NCBI RefSeq assembly: GCF_014384765.1
Contig: NZ_JACRSP010000001.1
Span: 620,001-684,000, forward strand
Direction: 5' to 3'
DNA from: Feifania hominis
Lineage (GTDB): Bacteria; Bacillota; Clostridia; Oscillospirales; Feifaniaceae
Length of the DNA: 64,000 nucleotides
A program made the translations under genes and the position numbers. Positions 16,122 through 25,124 of the stretch are shown piece after piece (within the stretch, counting starts at the first letter, position 1; every line of letters starts with the position of its first letter). The notes under the pieces are model-generated. The model did not search any database, was not told the DNA's origin, and worked only from the letters and a program-made list of their open reading frames with translations.

Positions 16122-17647
16122 TTTTTGTCAATGGTAAAATAGAAGCGTACACCCGCATCGGTATTCTCGACGCCGTAGTCGCCGCCATGTGTCTCCATGA
16201 TTGCCCTGACAATGGACAGACCGATTCCCGTGCCGCCATCGGCGCGGTTTCTCGATTTGTCAATCTTGTAAAATTTCTCCCAGATCTTCGTCAGCTCCTC
16301 CGGCGCGATCTGCTCACCTTCATTTTCCACCGACACTCTCACACGCGCACCCTCGTCGGCACAGACAATTCGGATCACACCGCCGCGCGGTGTGTGGGCG
16401 ATGGCGTTTGTCAGATAGTTTATGAGCACGCGCTCCATCATGTCGTAGTCTGCGAAGCAGAGTATGTCGCCGGCGGCAATCAACACAGTCAGGTTCTTCT
16501 CGTCGGCGAGCAGCCTGGTCTTCTGCACCACCTCCTCGACAAAGGGCGTCAGCTCAAAGTCACAGAGCTCGGGCTGAATGTTTCCGCACTCGATTCTGGA
16601 CAGGGAGAGCAGCTGCATCACCAGCCGGTTCATACGGGCAGCCTCGTCCATGATGATATCACAGTAGTAGTTTTTGTCCTCTTCGCTGGAGTTGATGTTG
16701 ACTTTGAGGCCCTCGGCATAGCCCTGAACCAGCGCAATGGGAGTCTTGAGCTCGTGGGAGACATTGATGATAAACTCGCGGCGCATCTCGTCGATACGGC
16801 GCTCCTTTTCCACTTCTTCGCTGAGCTTTTCATTGGTCTGGCGCAGCTCTCCGATGGCCTGCTGCAGATGCTCCGAGAGCAGGTTGATGCTCTCGCCGAG
16901 CTGACCGATCTCGTCGCGGCTTCTCACCTCATACTTTTTGGTGAAGTCGAACGCCGCCATGGAGTTGGCAACGCCCGTAATTTCAATGAGCGGCTTTGAG
17001 AATTGGCGCGAGATGAAAAACGCCACAACGATGCACACCACGAGTGTCACAAGACTCGTCAGCAGCAGAAAGACAGTCGTAAAGGCGGAGTTCTCCTCCA
17101 GATAGGCAACCGGGATGCGCACCACCATGCGGTCGCCGTTTTCCAGGTTGCCGATGATGCTGATGAACTCATTGTTTTTGATTGTGTCCTGCATCTTGCC
17201 GAATGTGTAGCCTTTCTGCTCGAGCTCCGTCTCGTCGTAATCGAAACGGTCACCGCGGTTCGGCATCATCCGAAGAAAGTCGTGAAACACCTCCGGCGCA
17301 TCGGGAGGCGGCGCAGCGGTCGTATCCTTGCCCTTTCCGGTTGTAAAAATGCTGTTGTAAACCGGCTCCCATCCGTCCTCCACCGGGCGGTCAATGGTCA
17401 TTCGTACGCCGTAGTGGTTTTCCATCTCCGAGAGCAGGTCGCTGATCTGCTCGACGTCGCCGGTATATGCATCGCGTACCTGCTCGTAGATGTCGATGAG
17501 TACATGCTGCTTTTGAAAGAGGTAATAGTCGTCGTAAAAGGCCAGGTTGAGCGCGCTCAAAAGCCCCACGAAGATCACTGCGATCACGCCGATGGCAAGA
17601 AAGAACTTATATTTGATGGACCACTTCGGCCGGCGGCATCCACTCAT
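16106..17647 (-). CDS. Sensor histidine kinase (HAMP-HisKA-HATPase)
   Basis: 513 aa membrane sensor. Transmembrane segments at about 13-35 and 189-213 flank an extracytoplasmic domain of about 150 residues; HAMP follows at about 210-262. The phosphorylated His is H298 in FIINVSHELKTPIALVQGYAEGL; ATPase boxes NYLTNAIAHTP and DGGTGIGLSIVRAIMETHGG are present. The sensor domain includes APPPDAPEVFHDFLRMMPNRGDRFDYDE, not a domain I recognise. It overlaps the response regulator by four bases and lies at the end of the efflux gene run, so it probably senses a compound or envelope stress handled by that efflux system (inferred). Confidence 0.93.
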   Translation of the reverse strand: MSGCRRPKWSIKYKFFLAIGVIAVIFVGLLSALNLAFYDDYYLFQKQHVLIDIYEQVRDAYTGDVEQISDLLSEMENHYGVRMTIDRPVEDGWEPVYNSIFTTGKGKDTTAAPPPDAPEVFHDFLRMMPNRGDRFDYDETELEQKGYTFGKMQDTIKNNEFISIIGNLENGDRMVVRIPVAYLEENSAFTTVFLLLTSLVTLVVCIVVAFFISRQFSKPLIEITGVANSMAAFDFTKKYEVRSRDEIGQLGESINLLSEHLQQAIGELRQTNEKLSEEVEKERRIDEMRREFIINVSHELKTPIALVQGYAEGLKVNINSSEEDKNYYCDIIMDEAARMNRLVMQLLSLSRIECGNIQPELCDFELTPFVEEVVQKTRLLADEKNLTVLIAAGDILCFADYDMMERVLINYLTNAIAHTPRGGVIRIVCADEGARVRVSVENEGEQIAPEELTKIWEKFYKIDKSRNRADGGTGIGLSIVRAIMETHGGDYGVENTDAGVRFYFTIDKKDCVG

Positions 17648-18330
17648 GAGCGCGCCTCCGGCTCAAAGCGGTAGCCATAACCGCGCACCGTCGTGATGAG
17701 CGTTCCATTGTCCTGCAGCTTTGCGCGCAGGTTTTTGACGTGGGTATCAACGGTGCGAAGATCGCCGAAGTAGTCGTACCCCCAGACGGAGGAGAGGATG
17801 TTCTCCCGCGAGATTGCAACATTGCGGTTGCTGCTCAGATAGAGCAGCAGCTCATACTCTTTCGGCGTGAGGGCAACGGGCCGCCCGGAGATGCGGACCT
17901 CCCGCTTGCTCTCGTCGATCTCGAGGTTGCCGTAGGCGCTCATGCGCGGCGGCGCCTGTTCAGCGCGGCGCTTCAATATGGCGCGGATTCGCGCGAGCAG
18001 CACCATGGGGCTGAAAGGCTTTCCGACGTAGTCGTCCGCCCCGAGCTCAAAGCCGAGCACCTCGTCGACCTCCTCGTTGCGCGCGGTGAGCATCACCACC
18101 GGCATGTCGTTTTTGAGGCCCCGAATGTAGCGCAACACGCTCCAGCCGTCGTAGTAGGGCATCATAATATCGAGAATGGTCAGGTCAATCTGACTGCCCT
18201 TTTTTTCGATGAGTTCCATGGCCTGTCTGCCATCCTCGGCCTGAAGAACCTCGTAACCGTCCTTTTTGAGAAAGTCCGAGACCAGTCGGCGGATACGCTC
18301 CTCGTCATCTGCGATCAAGATGGTTGCCAT
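17644..18330 (-). CDS. OmpR-family response regulator
   Basis: 228 aa from the ATG at 18330 (MATILIADDEE), which has GGAGGAG seven bases upstream; a GTG two codons earlier is less likely. Receiver domain with acidic pocket ADDEE, phosphoacceptor D54 (TILDIMMP), T in MLTARNE and the conserved Lys in YVGKPFSP; the C-terminal winged-helix domain has LTPKEYELLLYLSSNRNVAISRENILSSVWGYDYFGDLRTVDTHVKNLRAKL and ends RGYGYRF. Phosphorylated by the kinase downstream. It follows the SLH gene by about 60 bp and may be co-transcribed with the MacAB-like genes it is likely to control. Confidence 0.95.
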   Translation of the reverse strand: MATILIADDEERIRRLVSDFLKKDGYEVLQAEDGRQAMELIEKKGSQIDLTILDIMMPYYDGWSVLRYIRGLKNDMPVVMLTARNEEVDEVLGFELGADDYVGKPFSPMVLLARIRAILKRRAEQAPPRMSAYGNLEIDESKREVRISGRPVALTPKEYELLLYLSSNRNVAISRENILSSVWGYDYFGDLRTVDTHVKNLRAKLQDNGTLITTVRGYGYRFEPEARS

Positions 18331-18389
18331 TGTCACTCCTCCTCCCCTTTCGCTGATACCGGGTGACCGATATTGTCACAGCAATTTTA

Positions 18390-20255
18390 TCATGACTGCG
18401 ACTCCACCGCAATCAGAATGCGGATTCTGCCGCCCTGTGACGGCAGTGTATCATAGTAGCCGTAGACGCGGTAGGCCTCAAGATCGCTGATCAGCGGCAG
18501 ACTGGTCAGCAGATAGCCTGAACCCGATTTCTCCAGATAGACGACCGCTGTATCGGAGAGCGGATACTGTGTTCCATCCTCCGCAGTCAGCGTCGAACTT
18601 GTCAGTGCGGCGGCCCGAACGGATTTGAGCGATTTGATTGATGTGATGGTATTGCCGTCGCGCACAATCTTCGCAGGCCCCGTCGAGGCGTTGAACTTAT
18701 ATGTGGTGGTCGAATAGCTCTGAGTCTCGCCGCCAATGTTGAATGAATAGCTGCACTGGAAGCCTCCGCCCTCCCGATCCTGTTCACTGACGCTGAGCAC
18801 GATGCCATAGGTGTGAAGATCGCCCGTCACGTCGCCGAGAATCAGGTCGGTTATCTCTCCCTGCGCATTTGTCTCGTAACTGAGCACCTGGCTCTGCGAC
18901 AGCGTGACGCCGTCGAGGCGGCTGAGATAGGTCACACCGCACGTGGAGCCGTCCGTCTCCAGAATACGGATATCTTGCGCGAGCTCGTACGAACCGATGG
19001 TGAGCTCAGATGCATTGACCTTGCCGGAGAGCGTACGTCCGGAGAGGGTGCTGACCTGTGAACTCCCCTCGCCCGCTACAACTTTGACAAGACCGCCCGC
19101 CGTAAAGCTTCCGCTCGTGTAGGGATATTCGTAGCTGTTGCCGTCGGTCGCCGTCAGGCGTACCACCTTCTGCTGGTAGGAGTTGCCGAGCAAATCGGTG
19201 TAGTTGGTCACAGCGGTTTCCGTCACAACACCGATGACAGTGCTCGCGGCCGACGAGATATCCTGAATTCCCACAACCGTGCCGTCCATGCCGAGCAGCA
19301 GTGTGACAGCGTCCCCCGCGTGATAGCTGCCGAATTCAGACAGCGCAAAAGAGGCTTCGCTGGATTCGATGGAGTAGCTCTTGCCGCCGATGGTCACGGC
19401 AGTAGGACTTGATGCAGGGCTCACTTTCTCAACGATTCCGCTGACTCTGACATGGTAGGCCCAGACGGTCTTGAGATAGGGTGAGTAGTAGATCACGTCG
19501 CCCGCCACAATGTTCTCCGCCGAGCTCAGCGCGCCGTTGCGGTAGCAGACCGAGCCCTTGAGCGTACTCCACAGGGAGCTTGCGGTGAGTGACTGCTCCA
19601 ACACGACGGGACCGGTCAGCGTCTCGCTCACAAGCGCCGTCAGATCGATGTCGCCGTTTGCCGCAGTCTGAAAGCCGAGGCTCGCCAGATAGGAGGAATT
19701 TCCACTCTTCGGCTTTGCCCGCAGCACATTGTAAAACAGGGTCACACAGTCGTTTCTCGTCATCACGCTTCCCCGGCTGGCCGTGACACCGACGTCAAGC
19801 CCGAGAGAGGATGCAAGCGCAAGCTGCGCCGACGGGTAGGAACCGGTGTAGTCCTCAGCACCATACCCCAGCAGCTTGAGCACCGTACTCACCGCCTCCT
19901 CATAGGTGATGGTGTTGTCCGGTCGGAATGTTCCATCGAGATAGCCTGTCATCCACTGGTTGGTCACGGCCGTCTTCACGTAACTTGCGGCCCAGTGAGT
20001 ATAGGGCACGTCGGGAAACGGCGAACTATTCGCCGCAGCGCCGACGCTGTCGCGTCTGTTTGAGGCCATAACGGCCATTTTGGCGAACTGGGCGCGAGTG
20101 ACACTGCCGCTCAGGTTTAGCTCCCCGTTTTCATCTCCGACGAGAATGCCGAGTGTTTTTACAGTCGAGAGTGCGATGTTCTCTGCCGCGCTCGACGGCA
20201 GCAGCAGAGAAAGCGAGACAGACAGCACAAGCAAAATCGAACACAGACGTTTCAA
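18390..20255 (-). CDS. SLH-domain secreted protein in the efflux operon
   Basis: 621 aa from a TTG at 20255 (LKRLCSILLVL), preferred to a TTG six bases earlier because GGAGG then has an eight-base spacer. Signal peptide about residues 1-25 ending PSSAA. S-layer homology repeats cover about 25-200: TRAQFAKMAVMAS, FPDVPYTHWAASYVKTAVTNQWMTGYLDGTFRPDNTITYEEAVSTVLKLLGY. The remaining 400 residues are beta-rich, Ser/Thr/Gly-rich and repetitive with YSI/TVIG/KVV-type stretches; I recognise no catalytic motif. Probably anchored to secondary cell-wall polymers. Starts 18 bp after the permease gene, an unusual partner for a MacAB-like transporter. Confidence 0.85.
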   Translation of the reverse strand: MKRLCSILLVLSVSLSLLLPSSAAENIALSTVKTLGILVGDENGELNLSGSVTRAQFAKMAVMASNRRDSVGAAANSSPFPDVPYTHWAASYVKTAVTNQWMTGYLDGTFRPDNTITYEEAVSTVLKLLGYGAEDYTGSYPSAQLALASSLGLDVGVTASRGSVMTRNDCVTLFYNVLRAKPKSGNSSYLASLGFQTAANGDIDLTALVSETLTGPVVLEQSLTASSLWSTLKGSVCYRNGALSSAENIVAGDVIYYSPYLKTVWAYHVRVSGIVEKVSPASSPTAVTIGGKSYSIESSEASFALSEFGSYHAGDAVTLLLGMDGTVVGIQDISSAASTVIGVVTETAVTNYTDLLGNSYQQKVVRLTATDGNSYEYPYTSGSFTAGGLVKVVAGEGSSQVSTLSGRTLSGKVNASELTIGSYELAQDIRILETDGSTCGVTYLSRLDGVTLSQSQVLSYETNAQGEITDLILGDVTGDLHTYGIVLSVSEQDREGGGFQCSYSFNIGGETQSYSTTTYKFNASTGPAKIVRDGNTITSIKSLKSVRAAALTSSTLTAEDGTQYPLSDTAVVYLEKSGSGYLLTSLPLISDLEAYRVYGYYDTLPSQGGRIRILIAVESQS

Positions 20256-20273
20256 AATCAAATCCTCCTTTTT

Positions 20274-21449
20274 TCAGTCATGGCGCAGCGCGTCTATGGG
20301 GTTGAGTTTGGCCGCTTTGTTCGCCGGCAGAAAGCCAAAGGCGACGCCGATGGCGAGCGATACGCCGAAAGCAACGGCAACAGCATAGAAAGAGGGCTCG
20401 CTTCTCATATCAAACAGGCCCCCCGCGACATAGGACAGACCGATGCCGCACACAATGCCGAGAATGCCGCCGACCGAGCTTGTCGTTCCCGCCTCGATGA
20501 CAAACTGACGCATGATGTCGCGCCGCTTGGCGCCAAGGGACTTTCTCACGCCGATCTCCCGCGTGCGCTCGGTGACCGATACCAGCATGATGTTCATAAT
20601 GCCGATTCCTCCGACAAACAGCGAGATCGCAGCAATGGCAATGAGCACGCTGATGATCGTTCCGGTCAGCTCGTTGAGCTGCTCAATGGACTCGGCCTGC
20701 GTGGAGACACGGTAGGAGTCCTCGTCGCCATAAGCCTTGTAGAGAAGCTGTTCCACGGCGGTCTTCGCCTCACTCACATGGTCTTTTGAGCTGGCGCTGA
20801 AATAGTAGTTGCTGATGGTGGACATACGGGAGAGCTTTGTTGCGTTGCTGTAGGGAATGAAAATGGCATCGTCGTCACTGCTCTCCTCCGACCCGCTCTT
20901 CTCCTCGAGAACACCGATAACGGTGTAGTGGTTTCCGTTGATTTTGACCGTTTGGCCGAGTGGGTCGCCGCCAAAGTAGGTCTGCGCAACATAGGAGCCG
21001 ATTACACAGACTTTCTGACGGCGCAGTATGTCGACATACTGCAAAAACCGGCCGTCCGAGACCGCGTAATTTCGTATCTGGCAGAAGTCCTCGCCGACTC
21101 CCGTGACGGACGTGGTCGACAGTGTCTCATTATCCACTTTCATTGTGGCGCTGACGCTGACCGTCGGCGTCACATAGGAGAGAAGCTGCTGATTTTCCTC
21201 GGTAAATGTGTATATCTCATCGACGCCGATGCTGCGAGTGGAACCCCGGCCAACCAGGTTGACTGTAATGAGATTCGTCCCCATGCTCTCAAAGGTGTCG
21301 GTCACATCCTGCGCCATTCCCTGGCCGAGACTTACAATGACAATGACAGATGCGACGCCGATGATGATGCCGAGCATGGTCAGAAAGGACCGCATCTTGC
21401 TTGTGCGTATGCTTCCAAGCGCCAGCAGGAAAGACTGCTTGAAATTCAC
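20274..21449 (-). CDS. MacB-like ABC transporter permease
   Basis: 391 aa, GTG start at 21449 overlapping the ATPase stop by four bases (GTGA) with GGAGGGATG upstream. N-terminal transmembrane helix near 20-42 in the classic MRSFLTMLGIIIGVASVIVIVSLGQGM, a MacB-PCD extracytoplasmic domain to about residue 245, then FtsX-type helices at about 268-295, 325-350 and 355-380 with the GGIGIMNIMLVSVTERTREIGVRKSLGAKRRDI coupling region. Works as a mechanotransmission ABC transporter with the ATPase and adaptor beside it. A Gram-positive cell has no TolC, so it probably exports peptides, antibiotics or envelope substrates across one membrane. Confidence 0.94.
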   Translation of the reverse strand: MNFKQSFLLALGSIRTSKMRSFLTMLGIIIGVASVIVIVSLGQGMAQDVTDTFESMGTNLITVNLVGRGSTRSIGVDEIYTFTEENQQLLSYVTPTVSVSATMKVDNETLSTTSVTGVGEDFCQIRNYAVSDGRFLQYVDILRRQKVCVIGSYVAQTYFGGDPLGQTVKINGNHYTVIGVLEEKSGSEESSDDDAIFIPYSNATKLSRMSTISNYYFSASSKDHVSEAKTAVEQLLYKAYGDEDSYRVSTQAESIEQLNELTGTIISVLIAIAAISLFVGGIGIMNIMLVSVTERTREIGVRKSLGAKRRDIMRQFVIEAGTTSSVGGILGIVCGIGLSYVAGGLFDMRSEPSFYAVAVAFGVSLAIGVAFGFLPANKAAKLNPIDALRHD

Positions 21450-22144
21450 GAGACATCCCTCCTGTTGCCGTCCGACGGGCCGTCGTAGACGATTTTTCCA
21501 TCGTGAATGCGCACAATGCGCTTTGCCTCCTGGGCGATGGAGTTGTCGTGGGTGATGAGCACAATGGTGTTGCCCTCGGCGTTCAGCTCACGCATGAAGT
21601 CGAGAACCTCCCGCCCGGTTCTGGAGTCGAGCGCGCCTGTCGGCTCGTCGGCAAGAATCACCGATGGGTTGCCCGCAAGGGCCCTGGCAATGGAGACGCG
21701 CTGCTGCTGACCACCCGAGAGCTGTGAGGGAAAGTTTTTCATCTTGCTCTCGAGCCCAACACGATGAAGTGCCTGCCGCGCTCTCTCGGCGCGCTCATGC
21801 TCCCCCATGCCGCTGTAGAGCAGCGGCAGCTCGACATTCTGAAGAACGTTCAGCTTTGCAATCAAGTTGTACTGTTGAAAGACAAAACCGAGTTTTTTGT
21901 TTCGTATTTCCGCCAGCTCATCCTCCGACAGCGTGCTGACCTCCCGTCCGTCCAGAAGATAGGTGCCCTCCGTCGGCACATCGAGGCAGCCGATGATGTT
22001 CATACAAGTCGACTTGCCCGAACCGGACTGTCCGACGATCGCGACAAACTCTCCGTCGCGGATGGTCAGATTGATGCCGTCCACCGCATGCACTTCGGTG
22101 TCGCCCATGCGATAGATCTTTCTGATGTCGTGAAGCTCAATCAT
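21446..22144 (-). CDS. MacB-type ABC transporter ATP-binding protein
   Basis: 232 aa. Walker A GQSGSGKST near residues 37-45, Q-loop FVFQQYNL, signature LSGGQQQRVSIARAL, Walker B VILADEPTGALDS and the H-loop His in LITHDNS. Closest to the MacB/LolD/FtsE group that pairs with FtsX-like permeases, consistent with the permease gene four bases into its end. Its ATG overlaps the adaptor gene stop by one base. Confidence 0.96.
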   Translation of the reverse strand: MIELHDIRKIYRMGDTEVHAVDGINLTIRDGEFVAIVGQSGSGKSTCMNIIGCLDVPTEGTYLLDGREVSTLSEDELAEIRNKKLGFVFQQYNLIAKLNVLQNVELPLLYSGMGEHERAERARQALHRVGLESKMKNFPSQLSGGQQQRVSIARALAGNPSVILADEPTGALDSRTGREVLDFMRELNAEGNTIVLITHDNSIAQEAKRIVRIHDGKIVYDGPSDGNRRDVS

Positions 22145-23874
22145 CAGAAGCCACCTCCCGGGCCGCCTCCGCCCGGCATGCCTCCGCCGCCGGACGGCAT
22201 GCCTCCGCCGGATGGCATACCGCCGCCCATTCCACCCATACCGGTGGTACTGCTGTCGGTTTTGGAGTTGGTGGTCTCGACAACGGCAACTCCCACCGTG
22301 TCTCCCTCTTCCAATCCACTCTTGATTTCAATGTAGTCGTCGTCGTTGATACCGAGCTCCACGGTGGCGTAGTAGTAGCCGTCCGGCGCATCGTTTCCAG
22401 TATTTTTCCGGTCGCTGCCCTGCGCGCTGTCCTCCGACGCGGGCGCATCGCCTTTCACCAGAACCCTATTGCCCCGGGACACAGCGGAAACCGGCACGCT
22501 GAGAACATTTTCACTCGACTCGACGACAATCTCCGCCGTGACATTCATACCCGGCAGCAGATCCTGCGGATCGTCGATGACAACCGTGACCGGATAGGTG
22601 GTGACGCCGTTCTGCGTGGTTCCTCTGATGTTAATCTTATCGACCGTTCCGGAAAACTGCACGCCTGTGAGGGCATCGGCCGTAATGTTGACACTCTGCC
22701 CCACCTGGATGGAGCCGATGTCGAGCTCGTCGATTTTCATCTCAAACACAAGGCTAGACAGATCGTAGATGACCACCATTGCGGTGTTGCTCGACTCGAC
22801 AGTGTCGCCCACCTTGAAGTTCTTCTCAATGACCGTTCCTGAGATGGGCGACGTGATGTTGTAGTTGTCCATCTGACTGATGGAGTTCTCAAGCGACAGC
22901 TCCGCATCACGAAGAGAGAGCTCGCTTGATTTGATCTGGGTGTCGATGCTGCTGCTCTCGAGGCGGACGATGGTCTCACCCGCGAGAACCCGGTCTCCCT
23001 CCTGTGCCAGAATGGCGGCCACCTCGCCAGAAGTCTTTGCCGTGACCGTTGTCTGAGACTTGTAGGCAAAAGTCCCTCCCGTGTTGCAGGCTGCGCCCGC
23101 AATGCTCACCGAGGCGCTCGTCGAGGTGGTCAGCGCCCCTGGATTTTCCACTTCCACTGTGACGTCCCTTGTCATCATGTAGCCATTGGAGACTGTAGCC
23201 ACGGCGGAGATCTTCGTCACCGTTCCAGTGAGAGTTTCAAAGCTGTTGTCCACCGTCACTTCGGCGCTCTGGCCGACGTAGAACTGCTCGGCGTCAGCGC
23301 TGTTGAATGCCGCCGTAATTGTCATGGAGCTGCTGTCGATCAGATCGGCGATCTTGGCGCCTGTCTGCACGCTGTCGCCCACGCTGACATAGAGCTGCTG
23401 CACGATTCCCGACGTGTCGGAGCTCACGTTTAAATTCTCCCGGCTCTTGAGCGTCTCATCGTAGCTCATCTGACTCTTTTCCAGAGAGAGCTCCGACTTC
23501 TCAATGCTGTTTTCCACATCGGTTGTGTCGATTCGGTAGAGCAGGTCGCCCGCCTCGACCTCGTCGCCCTCCTCAAAGCCGCATTCGAGCACCTCGCCCT
23601 TGGCCAGAGACACGACCTCATACTGGTTGACCGGCTCCACCGTGCCCGTACCACTGAGCGTCACCGAAATGTCGCGCCGCTGTACCGTCACATCCTGATA
23701 GGAGATGTTCGCGCCGCCCTGTGCGGAAAAGAAGAAGTGGTTGACGGCAAAGGCGGCCGCCGTGAGAATCGCGGCTGCCGCGAGCAGCGTTTTGAGAGTC
23801 AAAAAACGCCGCTTTTTACGGGGCTTATCGGTTTTGTTGCCCGGATCGTTCGACGGCTTTGTAAACAGTTTCAA
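22144..23874 (-). CDS. MacA-like efflux adaptor subunit with Gly/Met-rich tail
   Basis: 576 aa with a TTG start (LKLFTKPSND); the SD (AGAGG) is about 12 bases away. One transmembrane helix near residues 28-48 after a basic stretch, then a membrane-fusion protein: two lipoyl/barrel-sandwich halves (VVSLAKGEVLECGFEEGDEVEAGDLLYRID and FAYKSQTTVTAKTSGEVAAILAQEGDRVLAGETIV), a helical hairpin interrupted by another lipoyl-like segment, then beta-barrel parts with GVTTYPVTVVIDDPQDLLPGMNVTAEIVV. The last 33 residues are a low-complexity GMGGMGGGMPSGGGMPSGGG-type tail, unusual for the family. First gene of adaptor-ATPase-permease-SLH-regulator-kinase. Confidence 0.92.
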   Translation of the reverse strand: MKLFTKPSNDPGNKTDKPRKKRRFLTLKTLLAAAAILTAAAFAVNHFFFSAQGGANISYQDVTVQRRDISVTLSGTGTVEPVNQYEVVSLAKGEVLECGFEEGDEVEAGDLLYRIDTTDVENSIEKSELSLEKSQMSYDETLKSRENLNVSSDTSGIVQQLYVSVGDSVQTGAKIADLIDSSSMTITAAFNSADAEQFYVGQSAEVTVDNSFETLTGTVTKISAVATVSNGYMMTRDVTVEVENPGALTTSTSASVSIAGAACNTGGTFAYKSQTTVTAKTSGEVAAILAQEGDRVLAGETIVRLESSSIDTQIKSSELSLRDAELSLENSISQMDNYNITSPISGTVIEKNFKVGDTVESSNTAMVVIYDLSSLVFEMKIDELDIGSIQVGQSVNITADALTGVQFSGTVDKINIRGTTQNGVTTYPVTVVIDDPQDLLPGMNVTAEIVVESSENVLSVPVSAVSRGNRVLVKGDAPASEDSAQGSDRKNTGNDAPDGYYYATVELGINDDDYIEIKSGLEEGDTVGVAVVETTNSKTDSSTTGMGGMGGGMPSGGGMPSGGGGMPGGGGPGGGF

Positions 23875-23962
23875 TGGTGGCTCATTCCTCTCTGCATATA
23901 TTCTTGGCGTCTATAGTCTAGGCAGGCTGTGTGAAGATTGCGTGTCGATCGGGTGAAACAAT

Positions 23963-24000
23963 CCGAAAAGAAAGAGGACAGGGCTTTTGCCCTGTCCTCT
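23963..24000 (-). terminator. Terminator after the M29 peptidase genes
   Basis: AGAGGACAGGGC, TTTT/AAAA loop, GCCCTGTCCTCT, then CTTTCTTTT on the minus strand, 14 bp after the M29 stop. Confidence 0.9.
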
Positions 24001-24013
24001 TCGATTTTATGTT

Positions 24014-25078
24014 TTAGGGAATGAGGAATTTGCCGTTCTCGAAGATCAGCTTGTCGTCGAGGTAAATCTTGCTGTTGGTGCGAGTGTCCTTGATGATGTC
24101 CCAGTGGATGGCCGAGGTGTATTTGCGGTCATAGGGACGGCCCATGGCGATGTGGATGGTGCCGCCCATCTTCTCGTCGATGAGAATGTCCGTCGTGCAC
24201 ACATCGATGAACGGGTTGGTTCCAAAGGCAAACTCGCCGATCTTGGAGGCGCCCTCGTCGGTCGCGAGAACGGTCTTGACATAGTCGAGGTTGTCGTCCG
24301 CCTCAACCTTGACGAGCTTTCCGGTCTCAAAGGTCAGCTGCAGATTGTGGATGACGCGGCCGCCGAGTGTGGCCGGGAACTCAAAGAAGATGGTCCCGTC
24401 GACCGTGTCGGCATACGGGGAAACCTCGATCTCACCGTCCGGAATGTTGCCGGTGTTCTTGCTCGGGTGCCACTCGTTGCCCTTGACGCAGAACTTCAGA
24501 TCGGTCTTGTTGCCGGTGATGCGAATCCATTCGCCTTTCTCAAGAACCTTGGCGATCTTCATCTCCTCTTCGTACTTCTTCGGCCAGTCGATGAAGCAGG
24601 CGTCAAAGAACATATCCATGATCTTCTCATAGTCGACGCCGGCCTGCTGGGCAAAGCGCTCGTTCGGCACGCGCACAAGCGCCCAGCGGGTCTTCTGCCA
24701 GCGCAGAGACGAGATGATCCCCATCGCCTTCTGATACTTGGCAATGTCGGCATTCGGAATGTCATAGCACTCATTGAGATTGAACGCCCCGCGCAGCGCG
24801 ATGTAGCAGTCGGCCCACTCCATACCGTAGGCCTCGATCTCGGGCACCCAGCTCTTCTGCTCCTCATTGCCGTATTTGAGAACCTGGTGTTTGAGCGCCT
24901 CGCTCATGAACTGAATCTGCGGGAAGCCCCCCGCCTTGATGCAGTGCTTGTAGACTGCGAGCGCCAACGGGTAGGTCTCCACCTCGTACATGGCAATCAT
25001 CAGCTTCTGGCCGGGTTTGATCTCCAAAGAATAATTGACCAGGGACTCGCCCAGGCGGTCCCATCTCTTGTCAGGCAT
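24014..25078 (-). CDS. M29 family aminopeptidase (first of three paralogues)
   Basis: 354 aa, slightly shorter than the 370-410 aa of well known thermophilic aminopeptidases T/AmpS. Cytosolic metallo-exopeptidase. Family positions visible: the metal-ligand Glu in NIPDGEIEVSP, Glu in IGEFAFGTNP, His in GGTIHIAMG and the HWDIIKD His/Asp pair near the C-terminus. Begins MPDKRWDRLGESLVNYSLEIKPGQKLMIAMYEVETYPLALAVYKH, shared closely with its two neighbours. It lies 46 bp after the second paralogue, likely on the same transcript, and ends at a strong terminator. Confidence 0.92.
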   Translation of the reverse strand: MPDKRWDRLGESLVNYSLEIKPGQKLMIAMYEVETYPLALAVYKHCIKAGGFPQIQFMSEALKHQVLKYGNEEQKSWVPEIEAYGMEWADCYIALRGAFNLNECYDIPNADIAKYQKAMGIISSLRWQKTRWALVRVPNERFAQQAGVDYEKIMDMFFDACFIDWPKKYEEEMKIAKVLEKGEWIRITGNKTDLKFCVKGNEWHPSKNTGNIPDGEIEVSPYADTVDGTIFFEFPATLGGRVIHNLQLTFETGKLVKVEADDNLDYVKTVLATDEGASKIGEFAFGTNPFIDVCTTDILIDEKMGGTIHIAMGRPYDRKYTSAIHWDIIKDTRTNSKIYLDDKLIFENGKFLIP

Positions 25079-25124
25079 CTGTTTTTCCTCACTTTCTGTT
25101 TGTTCACTTCTATTTTGGAGCCGA

